DNA of 27,709 nucleotides from CAZRDB01 sp964598695 (lineage in GTDB: Bacteria; Armatimonadota; Zipacnadia; UBA1398): positions 1 through 27,709 of the forward strand of contig CAZRDB010000051.1 in NCBI GenBank assembly GCA_964598695.1, read 5' to 3'. The notes beneath the pieces were generated by a model that was not told where the DNA came from, did no database searches, and was given only the letters and a program-made list of their open reading frames with translations. Both the position numbers and the translations under genes were made by a program. Below are positions 1-7,634 of the stretch, piece by piece; positions within the stretch are counted from its first letter, which is position 1; the number at the start of each line of letters is the position of its first letter.

Positions 1-428
1 GTCGTGCGTTCGACGGCGACGCGGTCGCGCGCGAGCAGCTTGCGGCAGCGCCAGGCCAGTTCCTCCTGTGAGGGGACGGGGGGCGCGAGCCGGACCTCCC
101 ACTCGGCCCACGGGATCAAGTGATAGGCCGGCGCCTTGGGGCCGGCGAGCGGGGCAACGGCCACGGGCGAGAGCCCGGCCGCGGCGCCGGCCGCGAGCGC
201 GGCGAGCACCTCGTCGTCGGTCGGCCCCAGGCGAAGCTGCAGGGCGACGATCTCCGCCGCCCCGGTCGCGCCAACGCCCAGCGGCGCCGCGAAGACGAGC
301 TTGGGCCGGGGGTTGAAGCCCTCGGTGAGCAGGATCGGGAGGCCGGCTCGACGCACGGCGCGCTCGAAGGCGCGCAGCACGTCGAGGTGGGCGAGGAAGC
401 GGGCGGGACCCTCCTTGCGGTAGGTCAC
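1..428 (-). CDS. DUF2344 / TIGR03936 radical SAM-linked protein, partial (3' end beyond window)
   Basis: The visible N-terminal part reads VTYRKEGPARFLAHLDVLRA, followed by a FERAVRRAGLPIL and EGFNPRPKLVFAAPLGVG stretch. This is the hallmark start of the DUF2344 (TIGR03936) family. These proteins are either fused to, or encoded directly after, TIGR03960 radical SAM proteins. Here the domain is a separate gene: a GTG start at 428-426 lies one base after the TGA (432-430) of the radical SAM gene and in a different frame, so translation is probably coupled. The family's biochemical role is not established; a tRNA- or RNA-related function has been suggested from co-occurrence, but nothing here proves it. 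The C-terminus lies off the left edge. Family assignment is strong; function is unknown. Confidence 0.85.
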   Translation of the reverse strand, partial: MTYRKEGPARFLAHLDVLRAFERAVRRAGLPILLTEGFNPRPKLVFAAPLGVGATGAAEIVALQLRLGPTDDEVLAALAAGAAAGLSPVAVAPLAGPKAPAYHLIPWAEWEVRLAPPVPSQEELAWRCRKLLARDRVAVERT

Positions 429-429
429 C

Positions 430-2238
430 TCAACCCATCGGGCGGCAGCGCATCCCGCAGCCATGGCACACCCCCCCCTCGCAATCGGGCAGTACCTCGC
501 CGCGGCGCGCGCGGTCGGCCTCGGCGCGGAGGAACGCGCGCGAGGGGCCGGTGTCGAGGTGGTCCCATGGCAGCGGGCGCTCCGGGTCGAGAGCGTCGCA
601 GGCCTCGTCGAGCGAGAGCCCGGCCTCGTCGCAGGCCTGCTGCCAGCGGAGGGGATCGGCCCACTCGCGCCAGCCCTCGAGGCGGGCGCCCAAGCGATAG
701 ACGGCCTCGACGACCTCGGCCCACGCCCGGCCGCCGCGAGCGAGGGCGCACTCGATGCGGGCCATCGTCGGCTCGTGCCAGTGGAGCGTCACTCGGCGCT
801 CGCGCCGCAGCTCCTCCGCGATCAGCCGCCGGCGATGCTCGAGGGTCTCGACCGAGGCTTGGGCCTCCCACTGGAACGGCGTGTGGGGCTTGGGAACGAA
901 GGCCGCGAGGCTGACGGTGACCACCTCGCCCCGCTTGATCCCCTTGCCCTTCGCGAGGCCGGCGATCCGGCGGACGAGGTCGGCCAGCGCGAGGGCGTCC
1001 TCGTCGGTCTCGGTCGGAAGGCCGAGCATGAAGTAGAGCTTGAGCAGGTCGAACCGGGCGGAGTAGGCGGCCTCGGCCGCCTCGAGGATCTGCTGCTCGG
1101 TGACCCGCTTGTTGATCACGTCGCGCAGCCGCTGCGAGCCGGCCTCGGGCGCGAGCGTGATGCTCGAGCGGCGGACCTGCGCGATCGCCTCGGCCAGGGC
1201 GACGTTGAGCGCGTCGACGCGGGTCGAGGGGAGCGAGAGGTTCACGCCCCGCCCGCCGTGCTCGGCGAGGAGCATCCGGCACAGGTCGGCCACACCCGGG
1301 TAGTCGGCCGCGCTGAGGCTCAGCAGCGAGATCTCCTCGTGACCCGAGGAGGCCAGCAGCGTGCGCGCCTGCTCCGCGAGGACCTCGGGCGAGCGCCGCC
1401 GCACCGGGCGGTCGATCATCCCGGCATGGCAGAACCGGCAGCCCTGGGTGCAGCCGCGCGCGATCTCCAGCGCGACGCGGTCGTGGACCGCCTCGATGTG
1501 CGGTACGATCGCCTCGCGCGGGAAGGCCGCCGCATCGAGGTCGCGGACGACGGCGCGCCGGACGCGCTCGGGGACGCCCTCCTCGCTCGGCTTGAGCCCG
1601 TCGAACCCTCCCGCGCCGTGCCGCTCGCGGTAGAGGCTCGGGACGTAGACGCCCTCGAGGTCGGCGAGCGCCCGAAGCCGCTCCGGGCGGGGCCGGCCCT
1701 TGGTCACGAGCCAGCTCTCACAAAGCGCGACGGCCAGCTCCTCGCCGTCGCCCAGGGCCACGGCGTCGAGAAACGCGGCCATCGGCTCCGGGTTGGTCGC
1801 GCAGGGCCCTCCGGCGAGGATGAGCGGATGCTCGTCGGTGCGGTCGGCGCTCCGCGGCGGAACGCCGGCCAGCTCGAGCATCCACAGGACGGTCGGGTAG
1901 CAGGTCTCGGTCTGCAGCGAGAAGCCCAGGATGTCGAAGGCTCCGACGGGCGAGAGGGTCTCGAGCGAGTGGAGCGGCTGGCCGAACTCCGCGAGGAGGG
2001 CCGCGTAGTCGGGCCACGGCGCGTGGATCCGCTCACACGCGATCTCCGGCCGCGCGTTCAGGGCCGTATAGAGGATCTGCGAGCCGAGGTGGCTCATCGC
2101 GATCTCGTACACGTCGGGGAAGCACAGACCGAAGCGCAGCGCGGCGGAGGCGGGGTCCTTCGTGATCGAACCGCGCTCCCCCCCGATGTACCGGGCGGGT
2201 TTGGAGACACGCAGGAGATGGTGGTCGGGAACAGGCAT
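430..2238 (-). CDS. TIGR03960-family B12-binding-like radical SAM protein
   Basis: A 602-residue protein. The N-terminus has the family signature KPARYIGGE (res 14-22) and FPDVYEIAMSHLG (res 40-52). A cobalamin-binding-like Rossmann region follows (about res 40-170, including FDILGFSLQTE). The radical SAM cluster motif is CTQGCRFC (C263, C267, C270), and the C-terminal tail is Cys-rich (DCEGGVCHGCGMRC). The motif binds a [4Fe-4S] cluster that cleaves S-adenosylmethionine; the substrate is unknown. The ATG at 2238 places the family signature close to the N-terminus, and an in-frame stop sits just upstream at 2247-2245. The gene follows nagB by about 56 bp on the same strand and is followed at once by the DUF2344 gene, which is fused to it in many other bacteria. 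Confidence 0.9.
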   Translation of the reverse strand: MPVPDHHLLRVSKPARYIGGERGSITKDPASAALRFGLCFPDVYEIAMSHLGSQILYTALNARPEIACERIHAPWPDYAALLAEFGQPLHSLETLSPVGAFDILGFSLQTETCYPTVLWMLELAGVPPRSADRTDEHPLILAGGPCATNPEPMAAFLDAVALGDGEELAVALCESWLVTKGRPRPERLRALADLEGVYVPSLYRERHGAGGFDGLKPSEEGVPERVRRAVVRDLDAAAFPREAIVPHIEAVHDRVALEIARGCTQGCRFCHAGMIDRPVRRRSPEVLAEQARTLLASSGHEEISLLSLSAADYPGVADLCRMLLAEHGGRGVNLSLPSTRVDALNVALAEAIAQVRRSSITLAPEAGSQRLRDVINKRVTEQQILEAAEAAYSARFDLLKLYFMLGLPTETDEDALALADLVRRIAGLAKGKGIKRGEVVTVSLAAFVPKPHTPFQWEAQASVETLEHRRRLIAEELRRERRVTLHWHEPTMARIECALARGGRAWAEVVEAVYRLGARLEGWREWADPLRWQQACDEAGLSLDEACDALDPERPLPWDHLDTGPSRAFLRAEADRARRGEVLPDCEGGVCHGCGMRCRPMG

Positions 2239-2294
2239 CGGCGGTCACCGAGCCGCTCTCGGCGACCGGGCGATCCCGCGGGGGCGCGCGCTGC

Positions 2295-3077
2295 TCATGG
2301 CGCCTGCTCCGTCAGTCGCTCCGCTTGGCCGAGGGTGGCGGGCGCGAGCAGTGCGGCCGCGGGCTCGTCGAGGTACAGCGTGCAGGCCTGATGGGTCCGC
2401 AGCACGGACGCGGGGAGCCGGTTCGAGATCTCGCCCTCGAGCGCGCCGCGGACGGCCTCGGCCTTGCGCTCGTCCGGCACCGTGCAGACGATCCGCCGGC
2501 TCTTGAGGATCTGCCGGATGCTCATCGAAACGGCCCGCCGGGGGACGTCGTCGAGGGTCGCGAACCAGCCCTCGCCGAGCTGCTGGCGGCGGCAGGCCTC
2601 GTCGAGGTCGACCACGATGAAGGGGCGCTCGGTCGCGAAGTCGGCCGGCGGGTCGTTGAAGGCGATGTGGCCGTTCTCGCCGATCCCGATGCAGGCGACG
2701 TCGACGGGCGCCTGGCCGATGCACGCGGCCAGGCGGTCGCACTCGGCCTCGATGTCGGCGGCGTCGCCCTCGACGAAGCAGGTCGCCGCCAGCGAGGGGA
2801 CCCGGCTCACGAACCGCTCGCTCAGGTAGCGGCGGAAGCTGGCGGGGTGGTCGACGCTCATCCCGACGTACTCGTCGAGGTGGAACATGGTCACGGCCGA
2901 CCAATCGACCCCGGGGGCGGCCACCAGAGACGCGAGCAGCGAGAACTGGCTCGCGCCCGTGGCGAGGATCAGGCGCGCCGACCCCTGGCGCGCGATTGCC
3001 TCGCGCAATCCGTGCGCCGCCTCGGCCGCGGCATGGGCCGAGATGGCTTCCTTGGTGGTCCCGATGCGAACCTTCAC
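2295..3077 (-). CDS. nagB: glucosamine-6-phosphate deaminase family protein (NagB-like)
   Basis: A 260-residue sugar-phosphate isomerase/deaminase of the NagB/6-phosphogluconolactonase fold. NagB converts glucosamine-6-phosphate to fructose-6-phosphate plus ammonia in amino-sugar catabolism. Visible motifs are the substrate-loop MFHLDEYVGM and GIGENGHIAFNDPP. In E. coli NagB the second motif reads GNDGHIAFNE, so here Asn occupies the Asp141 position and Asp the Glu148 position. GIGENGH also occurs in AgaI-like members, so exact substrate specificity is less certain than the fold. The start is GTG at 3077-3075, preceded by a strong GGAGGGAG ribosome-binding site. It lies 30 bp after ribBA on the same strand. 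Its stop overlaps an ATG that opens a 17-codon reading frame before the radical SAM gene. Confidence 0.8.
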   Translation of the reverse strand: MKVRIGTTKEAISAHAAAEAAHGLREAIARQGSARLILATGASQFSLLASLVAAPGVDWSAVTMFHLDEYVGMSVDHPASFRRYLSERFVSRVPSLAATCFVEGDAADIEAECDRLAACIGQAPVDVACIGIGENGHIAFNDPPADFATERPFIVVDLDEACRRQQLGEGWFATLDDVPRRAVSMSIRQILKSRRIVCTVPDERKAEAVRGALEGEISNRLPASVLRTHQACTLYLDEPAAALLAPATLGQAERLTEQAP

Positions 3078-3107
3078 GTCTGCTCCCTCCGACCGGAGTG
3101 CGCCGCG

Positions 3108-4331
3108 CTAGCCCTGCTCACCCGTCTGCTCGAGATGCAGCTCATGGCCGAGCTTCTCGCGCTTGGTGCGGAGGTAGAACTCGTTCTCAGGCGTCGGGGG
3201 GATCTCGATGGGAACGCGCTCGACGACCTCCAGCCCGTAGCCCTCGAGCGCCACGAGCTTGCGGGGGTTGTTGGTGAGCAGCCGCATCCGACGGACGCCG
3301 AGATCGGCGAGGACCTGCGCGCCGAGGCCGTAGTCGCGGATGTCGGCCGGCATCCCGAGCTGGAGGTTGGCCTCGACCGTGTCCGCGCCCTCGTCCTGGA
3401 GCCGGTAGGCCGCGATCTTGGCGTGCAAGCCGATCCCCCGGCCCTCGTGGCCCTGGATGTAGACGATGACCCCTCGGCCCTCCCGCTGGATCAGCTCCAT
3501 CGCGCGATCGAGCTGGGCGGCGCAGTCGCAACGGAGGCTGCCGAAGACCTCGCTGGTGATGCAGGCCGAGTGGACCCGGACCAGCACCGGCTCGTCGGTC
3601 GCCACGTCGCCCAGCACCATCGCGATGTAGGGCGAGGTCTCGACCGTGGTCTCGTAGCCGTAGATCTGGAACTCGCCGTGGCGGGTGGGAAGCCGGGCCG
3701 ACTCGCAGCGCCGGACCAGCTTCTCGGTCTTGTGGCGGAAGGCGATCAGGTCCTTGGTGCTCGTGAGGCCGATCCCGAGCTGATCGGAGAGCTGCTCCAG
3801 CTCGGGCAGGCTGGCCATCCGACCGTCCTCGGACATGACCTCGCACAGCACGGCGGCCGGCTCGAGCCCGGCGAGCCGCGCGAGGTCGACCGCGGCTTCG
3901 GTGTGGCCCGCGCGCTTGAGCACGCCGCCCTCGACCGCCTGGAGCGGGAAGACGTGGCCGGGCCGGCGGAGGTCGTCGGGGCGCGAGTCGGGGTTGCCGA
4001 TGATGTTGATCGTGACCGCGCGGTCCCAGGCCGAGGCGCCGGTCGTGATGCCCCGGCTGGCGTCGACCGAGACGGTGAACGCGGTGCGGTTGATCTCGGT
4101 GTTGTGCTGCACCATCTGCGGTAGATCGAGCCGACGCGCGACGCTGCGCGAGACCGGCGCGCAGATGATCCCGCGTCCCCACCGGGTCATGGTGTTGATC
4201 GTCTCGGGAGTCGCCTTCTGGGCGGCCATGATGAAGTCGCCCTCGTTCTCGCGGTTCTCGTCGTCGGTCACGAGCACGATCTCGCCACGGGCAACGGCCG
4301 CGATGGCGTCTTCGGCTGTGATCCAGGCCAT
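3108..4331 (-). CDS. ribBA: bifunctional 3,4-dihydroxy-2-butanone-4-phosphate synthase / GTP cyclohydrolase II
   Basis: A 407-residue fusion supplying both precursors of riboflavin. The N-terminal half (about res 1-200) is RibB: DDENRENEGDF (res 23-33), GITTGASAWDRA, GHVFPL and GHTEAAVDLARLAGL are present. The C-terminal half is RibA: the zinc cysteines C257, C268 and C270 lie in HSACITSEVFGSLRCDC with the same spacing as E. coli C54/C65/C67. EGRGIGL and LLTNNPRK complete the GTP cyclohydrolase II signature. The ATG at 4331 puts the first conserved motif at the usual distance; longer in-frame extensions are not conserved. Length is normal for the family. No FMN-riboswitch-like sequence is visible upstream on this strand. 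Confidence 0.95.
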   Translation of the reverse strand: MAWITAEDAIAAVARGEIVLVTDDENRENEGDFIMAAQKATPETINTMTRWGRGIICAPVSRSVARRLDLPQMVQHNTEINRTAFTVSVDASRGITTGASAWDRAVTINIIGNPDSRPDDLRRPGHVFPLQAVEGGVLKRAGHTEAAVDLARLAGLEPAAVLCEVMSEDGRMASLPELEQLSDQLGIGLTSTKDLIAFRHKTEKLVRRCESARLPTRHGEFQIYGYETTVETSPYIAMVLGDVATDEPVLVRVHSACITSEVFGSLRCDCAAQLDRAMELIQREGRGVIVYIQGHEGRGIGLHAKIAAYRLQDEGADTVEANLQLGMPADIRDYGLGAQVLADLGVRRMRLLTNNPRKLVALEGYGLEVVERVPIEIPPTPENEFYLRTKREKLGHELHLEQTGEQG

Positions 4332-4503
4332 GGTCTCACCACATCCCGCTCGTTGGCCGTCCCCCACCGCCCGCATTGGCGCCCTCGACGGGGCCCGACT
4401 ATCTTCCCACTTGGCCCCCGCGCGGGCAAGGGCCGCCCCGGGGCCCTCGACAGGAGAGCGGGCTTCGGGATCAATAGAGTGGTCCTGAAGGGAGCGTGCA
4501 GCC
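4332..4503. promoter_or_regulatory. divergent intergenic region between ribBA and recJ
   Basis: This 172-bp spacer must hold the promoters of both ribBA (minus) and recJ (plus). No convincing sigma70 pair stands out. The best plus-strand candidate is weak: TCGACA at 4447-4452 with ATCAAT at 4470-4475. A 9-bp direct repeat, GCCCTCGAC, occurs at 4381-4389 and 4443-4451. An AAGGGAG ribosome-binding site for recJ lies at 4488-4494. Confidence 0.35.
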
Positions 4504-6237
4504 GTGTCGGCGGCGATTCTGCGGCCGAGGCCGATCTGGATGCCGTGTTGCGCGTCCCCCCCCAGCGCCGGGGGACTGACCGAGCACGGCGTCGAGCCCG
4601 TACTCGCGCTGCTGCTCGCGGGCCGGGGCATCACCGAGCCCGAGGACGCGGAGGCCTTCCTCGACCCCAGCCTCGCCCGGCTCCACCCACCCGCTCTCCT
4701 GGCCGACATGGACCGCGCGGTCGAGCGGCTCACCCGTGCCGTCCGCGAGAAGGAGACCGTGCTCGTCCACGGCGACTACGACGTCGACGGTCTCTCGGGA
4801 GCGGCGATGCTGGTCCGCTGTCTCGGCAAGCTCGGAGCGCGGGCGCGGGTCCACATCCCGGATCGCTTCTCCGAGGGCTACGGCGTCTCGTCCGAGGTTG
4901 TCGAGCTGGCCCGGAGGCACGGCGCCACGCTCGTGGTCACCTGTGACTGCGGCACGCGGGCCCTCGAGGAGGCCCGGGCCCTGCGGGAGGCCGGCATCGA
5001 CCTGCTCGTCACCGACCACCACGAGCCCGGCCCCGAGCTGCCGCCGGCCGTGGCGGTGCTGAACCCCAAGCGCGAAGACGCCGGCTACCCCTTCCGCAAC
5101 CTCGCGGGCGCAGGCGTCGCGTTCAAGCTGCTCGAGGCACTCACGGAGGCGCTGGGCATCGCCGTCTACCGCTTCCAGAGCCACTACCTCGACCTCGCCG
5201 CCCTCGGCACGATCGCCGACGTGGTCGAGCTGCACGGCGAGAATCGCGTCCTCGCCACCCAGGGCTTGCGCTGCCTCCGGGCGACCGAGAAGGTCGGCCT
5301 ACGCGCGCTGATCCGCGCCTGCAGGCTGACCGACCGGGCCCTGACGGCGAGCGACGTCGGCTACCGGCTGGCGCCGCGCCTCAACGCCGCCGGCCGGCTC
5401 GACCACGCCGACTCCTCGCTGCGCCTGCTGCTCACCTCCGATCGCGACGAGGCCGAGCGGATCGCGGCCGAGCTGGAGGGCAAGAACCGGGAGCGGCAGG
5501 CGCTCGAGCGCGCGATGGAGGAGGAGGCGCTGCGCCACATCGCGGCCCACGCGGACCTCTACCGCGACGACCCCGTTCTGGTGCTCGGCGCGCCGGGGTG
5601 GCACCGGGGGGTGGCCGGGCTGGTCGCCGGCAGGGTGCGGGAGCGGCTCGGGCGACCGACGATCATCCTCTGTCCCGAGGAGACGGGTCTCGCGGTGGGC
5701 TCCGGCCGCTCGATCGAGGGCTACCACCTGGCCGACGCGCTCGACGAGGCCGCCGACCTCATGCAGTCGCACGGCGGCCACGCGATGGCGGCCGGCCTCA
5801 CGCTCGCCACCGACCGGATCGGCGAGCTGCGGCGACGGCTGAACGACCGGGCGCGCTCCCGCCCCGAGCTGCGCGACCTCGCGCCCGTGCGCCGGTACGA
5901 CCTCGAGCTGCGGCCGGGCCAGGTGCGGATACACCTCGCGAACGAGCTGGAGCGGCTCAGTCCCTTCGGCGCCGGCAACCCGGAGCCGGTCTTCCTCTCC
6001 CGCGGCCTGCCGGTCGAGTACGTCAGCGCCTTCGGCGGCGAGGGCGAGCACCTGCGCCTCTCGCTCCTCGCCGACGGCCGCGAGGTACCGGCCGTCCTGT
6101 GGCGGCAGGGCGAGCGGATCCGCGAGCTGACCTCCGGGATGGCCGTCGACGTGCTCTATTCGTTCGAGACGCGCATGTGGCAAGGGATCGTCGAGCTGCA
6201 GCTCAAGCTGCTCGACTTCCGCCCGTCGGCGGGGTAG
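4504..6237 (+). CDS. recJ: single-stranded-DNA-specific exonuclease RecJ
   Basis: A 577-residue DHH-superfamily 5'-3' ssDNA exonuclease used in recombination and mismatch or base-excision repair. Motifs are HGDYDVDGLSGAA (metal-binding DYDVDG, res 91-96), TCDCGT (res 146-151) and TDHHEPGPELPPA (DHH, res 171-173). The DHHA1 region has HRGVAGLVAGRVRERLGRP and GGHAMAAGL. A C-terminal OB-like region follows. Length is usual. The GTG start at 4504 sits 9 nt after AAGGGAG. The first 23 residues (MSAAILRPRPIWMPCCASPP...) do not look RecJ-like. They precede an eight-C run at 4556-4563, where loss of one C would join a more natural N-terminal frame. surE follows after 24 bp. Confidence 0.93.
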   Translation: MSAAILRPRPIWMPCCASPPSAGGLTEHGVEPVLALLLAGRGITEPEDAEAFLDPSLARLHPPALLADMDRAVERLTRAVREKETVLVHGDYDVDGLSGAAMLVRCLGKLGARARVHIPDRFSEGYGVSSEVVELARRHGATLVVTCDCGTRALEEARALREAGIDLLVTDHHEPGPELPPAVAVLNPKREDAGYPFRNLAGAGVAFKLLEALTEALGIAVYRFQSHYLDLAALGTIADVVELHGENRVLATQGLRCLRATEKVGLRALIRACRLTDRALTASDVGYRLAPRLNAAGRLDHADSSLRLLLTSDRDEAERIAAELEGKNRERQALERAMEEEALRHIAAHADLYRDDPVLVLGAPGWHRGVAGLVAGRVRERLGRPTIILCPEETGLAVGSGRSIEGYHLADALDEAADLMQSHGGHAMAAGLTLATDRIGELRRRLNDRARSRPELRDLAPVRRYDLELRPGQVRIHLANELERLSPFGAGNPEPVFLSRGLPVEYVSAFGGEGEHLRLSLLADGREVPAVLWRQGERIRELTSGMAVDVLYSFETRMWQGIVELQLKLLDFRPSAG

Positions 6238-6261
6238 CGTTCCGGCGAGGGAGGACTGCCG

Positions 6262-7038
6262 ATGCGGATCTTGCTCTCCAACGACGACGGGATCGAGGCG
6301 CCGGGCCTGCGGGCCCTGGTGGAGGCGCTCGCCCCGCGAGCCGAGCTGCTGGTGGTGGCTCCCGACGGCCAGCGCAGCGCCTGCTCGCTGGCGATCACCC
6401 TCGACGGGCCGCTCCGCGCCGCGCGGGTCGAGGCGCCCGAGGGGGTGCGGGCCTACCGCTGCAGCGGCTACCCGGCCGACTGCGTCTGCCTGGCGCTCTA
6501 TGCGCTCGCCGAGCACCCGTTCGATCTCGTGATCTCGGGGATCAACGACGGCCCCAACCTCGGCGAGGACATCAGCCACTCGGGAACGGTGGGCGCGGCG
6601 ATCGAGGCGAGCATGCTCGGCCTGCCCGCGATCGCGATCTCGGCCCTCCGGCCGGCCGAGGGCGGCCCCACCGACTTCGCCACCGCCGCGTACGTCGCGG
6701 GGCGCTTGGTCGAGGCCTGCACTCAGGGGCTGTACCCGGCCGGCGATGTGGTGCTCAACGTCAACGTTCCGGCCCTCCCGCGCGACCAGCTCGCGGGCGT
6801 CGCCTTCACGCGCCAGGGCCGGCGGCGCTACAAGCCCGACGTCCGGATCCGCGGCCAGGTCGACAACGAGGTCCACTACGACATCTACGGTGGACCGAGC
6901 GATCCCGACCCGCCGGCCGACACGGACATCGGCGCCACGCGACTCGGCTGGGTCTCGGTCACCCCCATCTCCCACCGCGTCACGGCGCGTGGCGCGCTCG
7001 AGTCGCTCCGCGCGAGCGGCCTCGAGGGGATGCTGTAG
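6262..7038 (+). CDS. surE: 5'/3'-nucleotidase SurE
   Basis: A 258-residue metal-dependent phosphatase acting on nucleoside monophosphates and, in some species, short polyphosphates. The N-terminal MRILLSNDDG gives the metal ligands D8 and D9. S39 lies in DGQRSACS, and N95 in SGINDGPNLGEDISHSGTVG, matching the E. coli SurE ligand set D8/D9/S39/N92. Length matches the family. The ATG at 6262 follows a good GAGGGAGG ribosome-binding site. It lies 24 bp downstream of recJ and is probably co-transcribed with it. Confidence 0.95.
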   Translation: MRILLSNDDGIEAPGLRALVEALAPRAELLVVAPDGQRSACSLAITLDGPLRAARVEAPEGVRAYRCSGYPADCVCLALYALAEHPFDLVISGINDGPNLGEDISHSGTVGAAIEASMLGLPAIAISALRPAEGGPTDFATAAYVAGRLVEACTQGLYPAGDVVLNVNVPALPRDQLAGVAFTRQGRRRYKPDVRIRGQVDNEVHYDIYGGPSDPDPPADTDIGATRLGWVSVTPISHRVTARGALESLRASGLEGML

Positions 7039-7070
7039 CGGCCACGGCGAATCACCGGTTCCGGACAAGG

Positions 7071-7115
7071 CTCTCTCCCCGTGTGAGGGACGGCTCGACG
7101 CACGGGCAGAGAGAG
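7071..7115 (+). promoter_or_regulatory. stem-loop that could occlude the ribosome-binding site of the glycine-rich protein gene
   Basis: CTCTCT (7071-7076) can pair with AGAGAG (7110-7115), and CCCGTG (7078-7083) with CACGGG (7101-7106), with a small internal loop between the two stems and a 17-nt apical loop. The 3' arm overlaps the GAGAGGTG ribosome-binding region (7111-7118) of the gene starting at 7127. The pairing is seen in the sequence; any regulatory effect is inference. Confidence 0.35.
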
Positions 7116-7126
7116 GTGCAGGCACG

Positions 7127-7624
7127 ATGCGCAGAGCGAATCTCCGGCTCTTGGTCCTCGCGGCCACGCTCGTCGCGATGCTTGCGGTGGGGGTTGTCGC
7201 CCTGGCTGAGAAGGATGGCTCGGCCGACGGCGCGTTCGGTCAGGCGGGGGGCTACGTGGCCGCCGGTCCGGGAATCCCGGGCGGCACCGGTCCCGGCCAG
7301 GTCCGCACCATGATGCAGGTCTACGGCGGGCCGCCGGCGATCGCGGCCGCCGACGGGTTCGTGTTCGTCGTCCAGGGTACGACGCTCTACAAGTTCAACG
7401 CCGCGACGCTCGAGGAGGCCGGCCGCGCCGATCTCGGGGTGCAGGACGGGCCGATGCCGATGGGGATGCCCGGCGGGCCGCGCGGCGGGTTCGGCGGAGG
7501 GAACGCCGGCGGCGGGGGCGGCGGCCGGTACGGCGGAGGCAACGCCGGCGGCGGGTACGGCGGGGGGAACGCCGGCGGCGGGTCCGGCGGGGGCGGGTAC
7601 GGAGGCGGTCCCGTGCCGCGGTAG
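7127..7624 (+). CDS. small secreted glycine-rich protein with a short propeller-like motif
   Basis: A 165-residue protein. A signal peptide is evident (MRRANLRLLVLAATLVAMLAVG..., hydrophobic core about res 7-26). The middle reads GPPAIAAADGFVFVVQGTTL then YKFNAATLEEAGRADL, resembling one blade of a PQQ/beta-propeller-like repeat often seen in secreted planctomycete proteins. From about res 110 the protein is low complexity: repeated GGGNAGGG units with Tyr, Arg and Ser interruptions, ending GGGYGGGPVPR. The ATG at 7127 follows a GAGAGGTG ribosome-binding site. It is 88 bp after surE and ends 5 bp from the convergent serine dehydratase gene. No function is known. Confidence 0.7.
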   Translation: MRRANLRLLVLAATLVAMLAVGVVALAEKDGSADGAFGQAGGYVAAGPGIPGGTGPGQVRTMMQVYGGPPAIAAADGFVFVVQGTTLYKFNAATLEEAGRADLGVQDGPMPMGMPGGPRGGFGGGNAGGGGGGRYGGGNAGGGYGGGNAGGGSGGGGYGGGPVPR

Positions 7625-7634
7625 CTGCGCTACC
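7620..7634. terminator. small inverted repeat spanning two convergent stop codons
   Basis: GGTAGC (7620-7625), a 3-nt spacer, then GCTACC (7629-7634). The repeat contains both the TAG of the glycine-rich protein gene and the TAG of the opposing serine dehydratase gene. It is short and has no T-tract, so a bidirectional terminator role is only possible. Confidence 0.25.

Noticed and set aside
2245..2298. A 17-codon ORF starting in the nagB stop overlap (ATGA)
   Set aside because: It is too short and featureless to call a gene; it ends just before the radical SAM start and may at most aid translational coupling.
463..2391. Long plus-strand open frames opposite the radical SAM, nagB and ribBA genes (463-2391, 2325-4124)
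   Set aside because: They are antisense shadows with low-complexity composition and no motif; the minus-strand genes show clear families.
4332..4503. FMN riboswitch upstream of ribBA
   Set aside because: I looked for the conserved RFN-element blocks on the minus strand and saw none.
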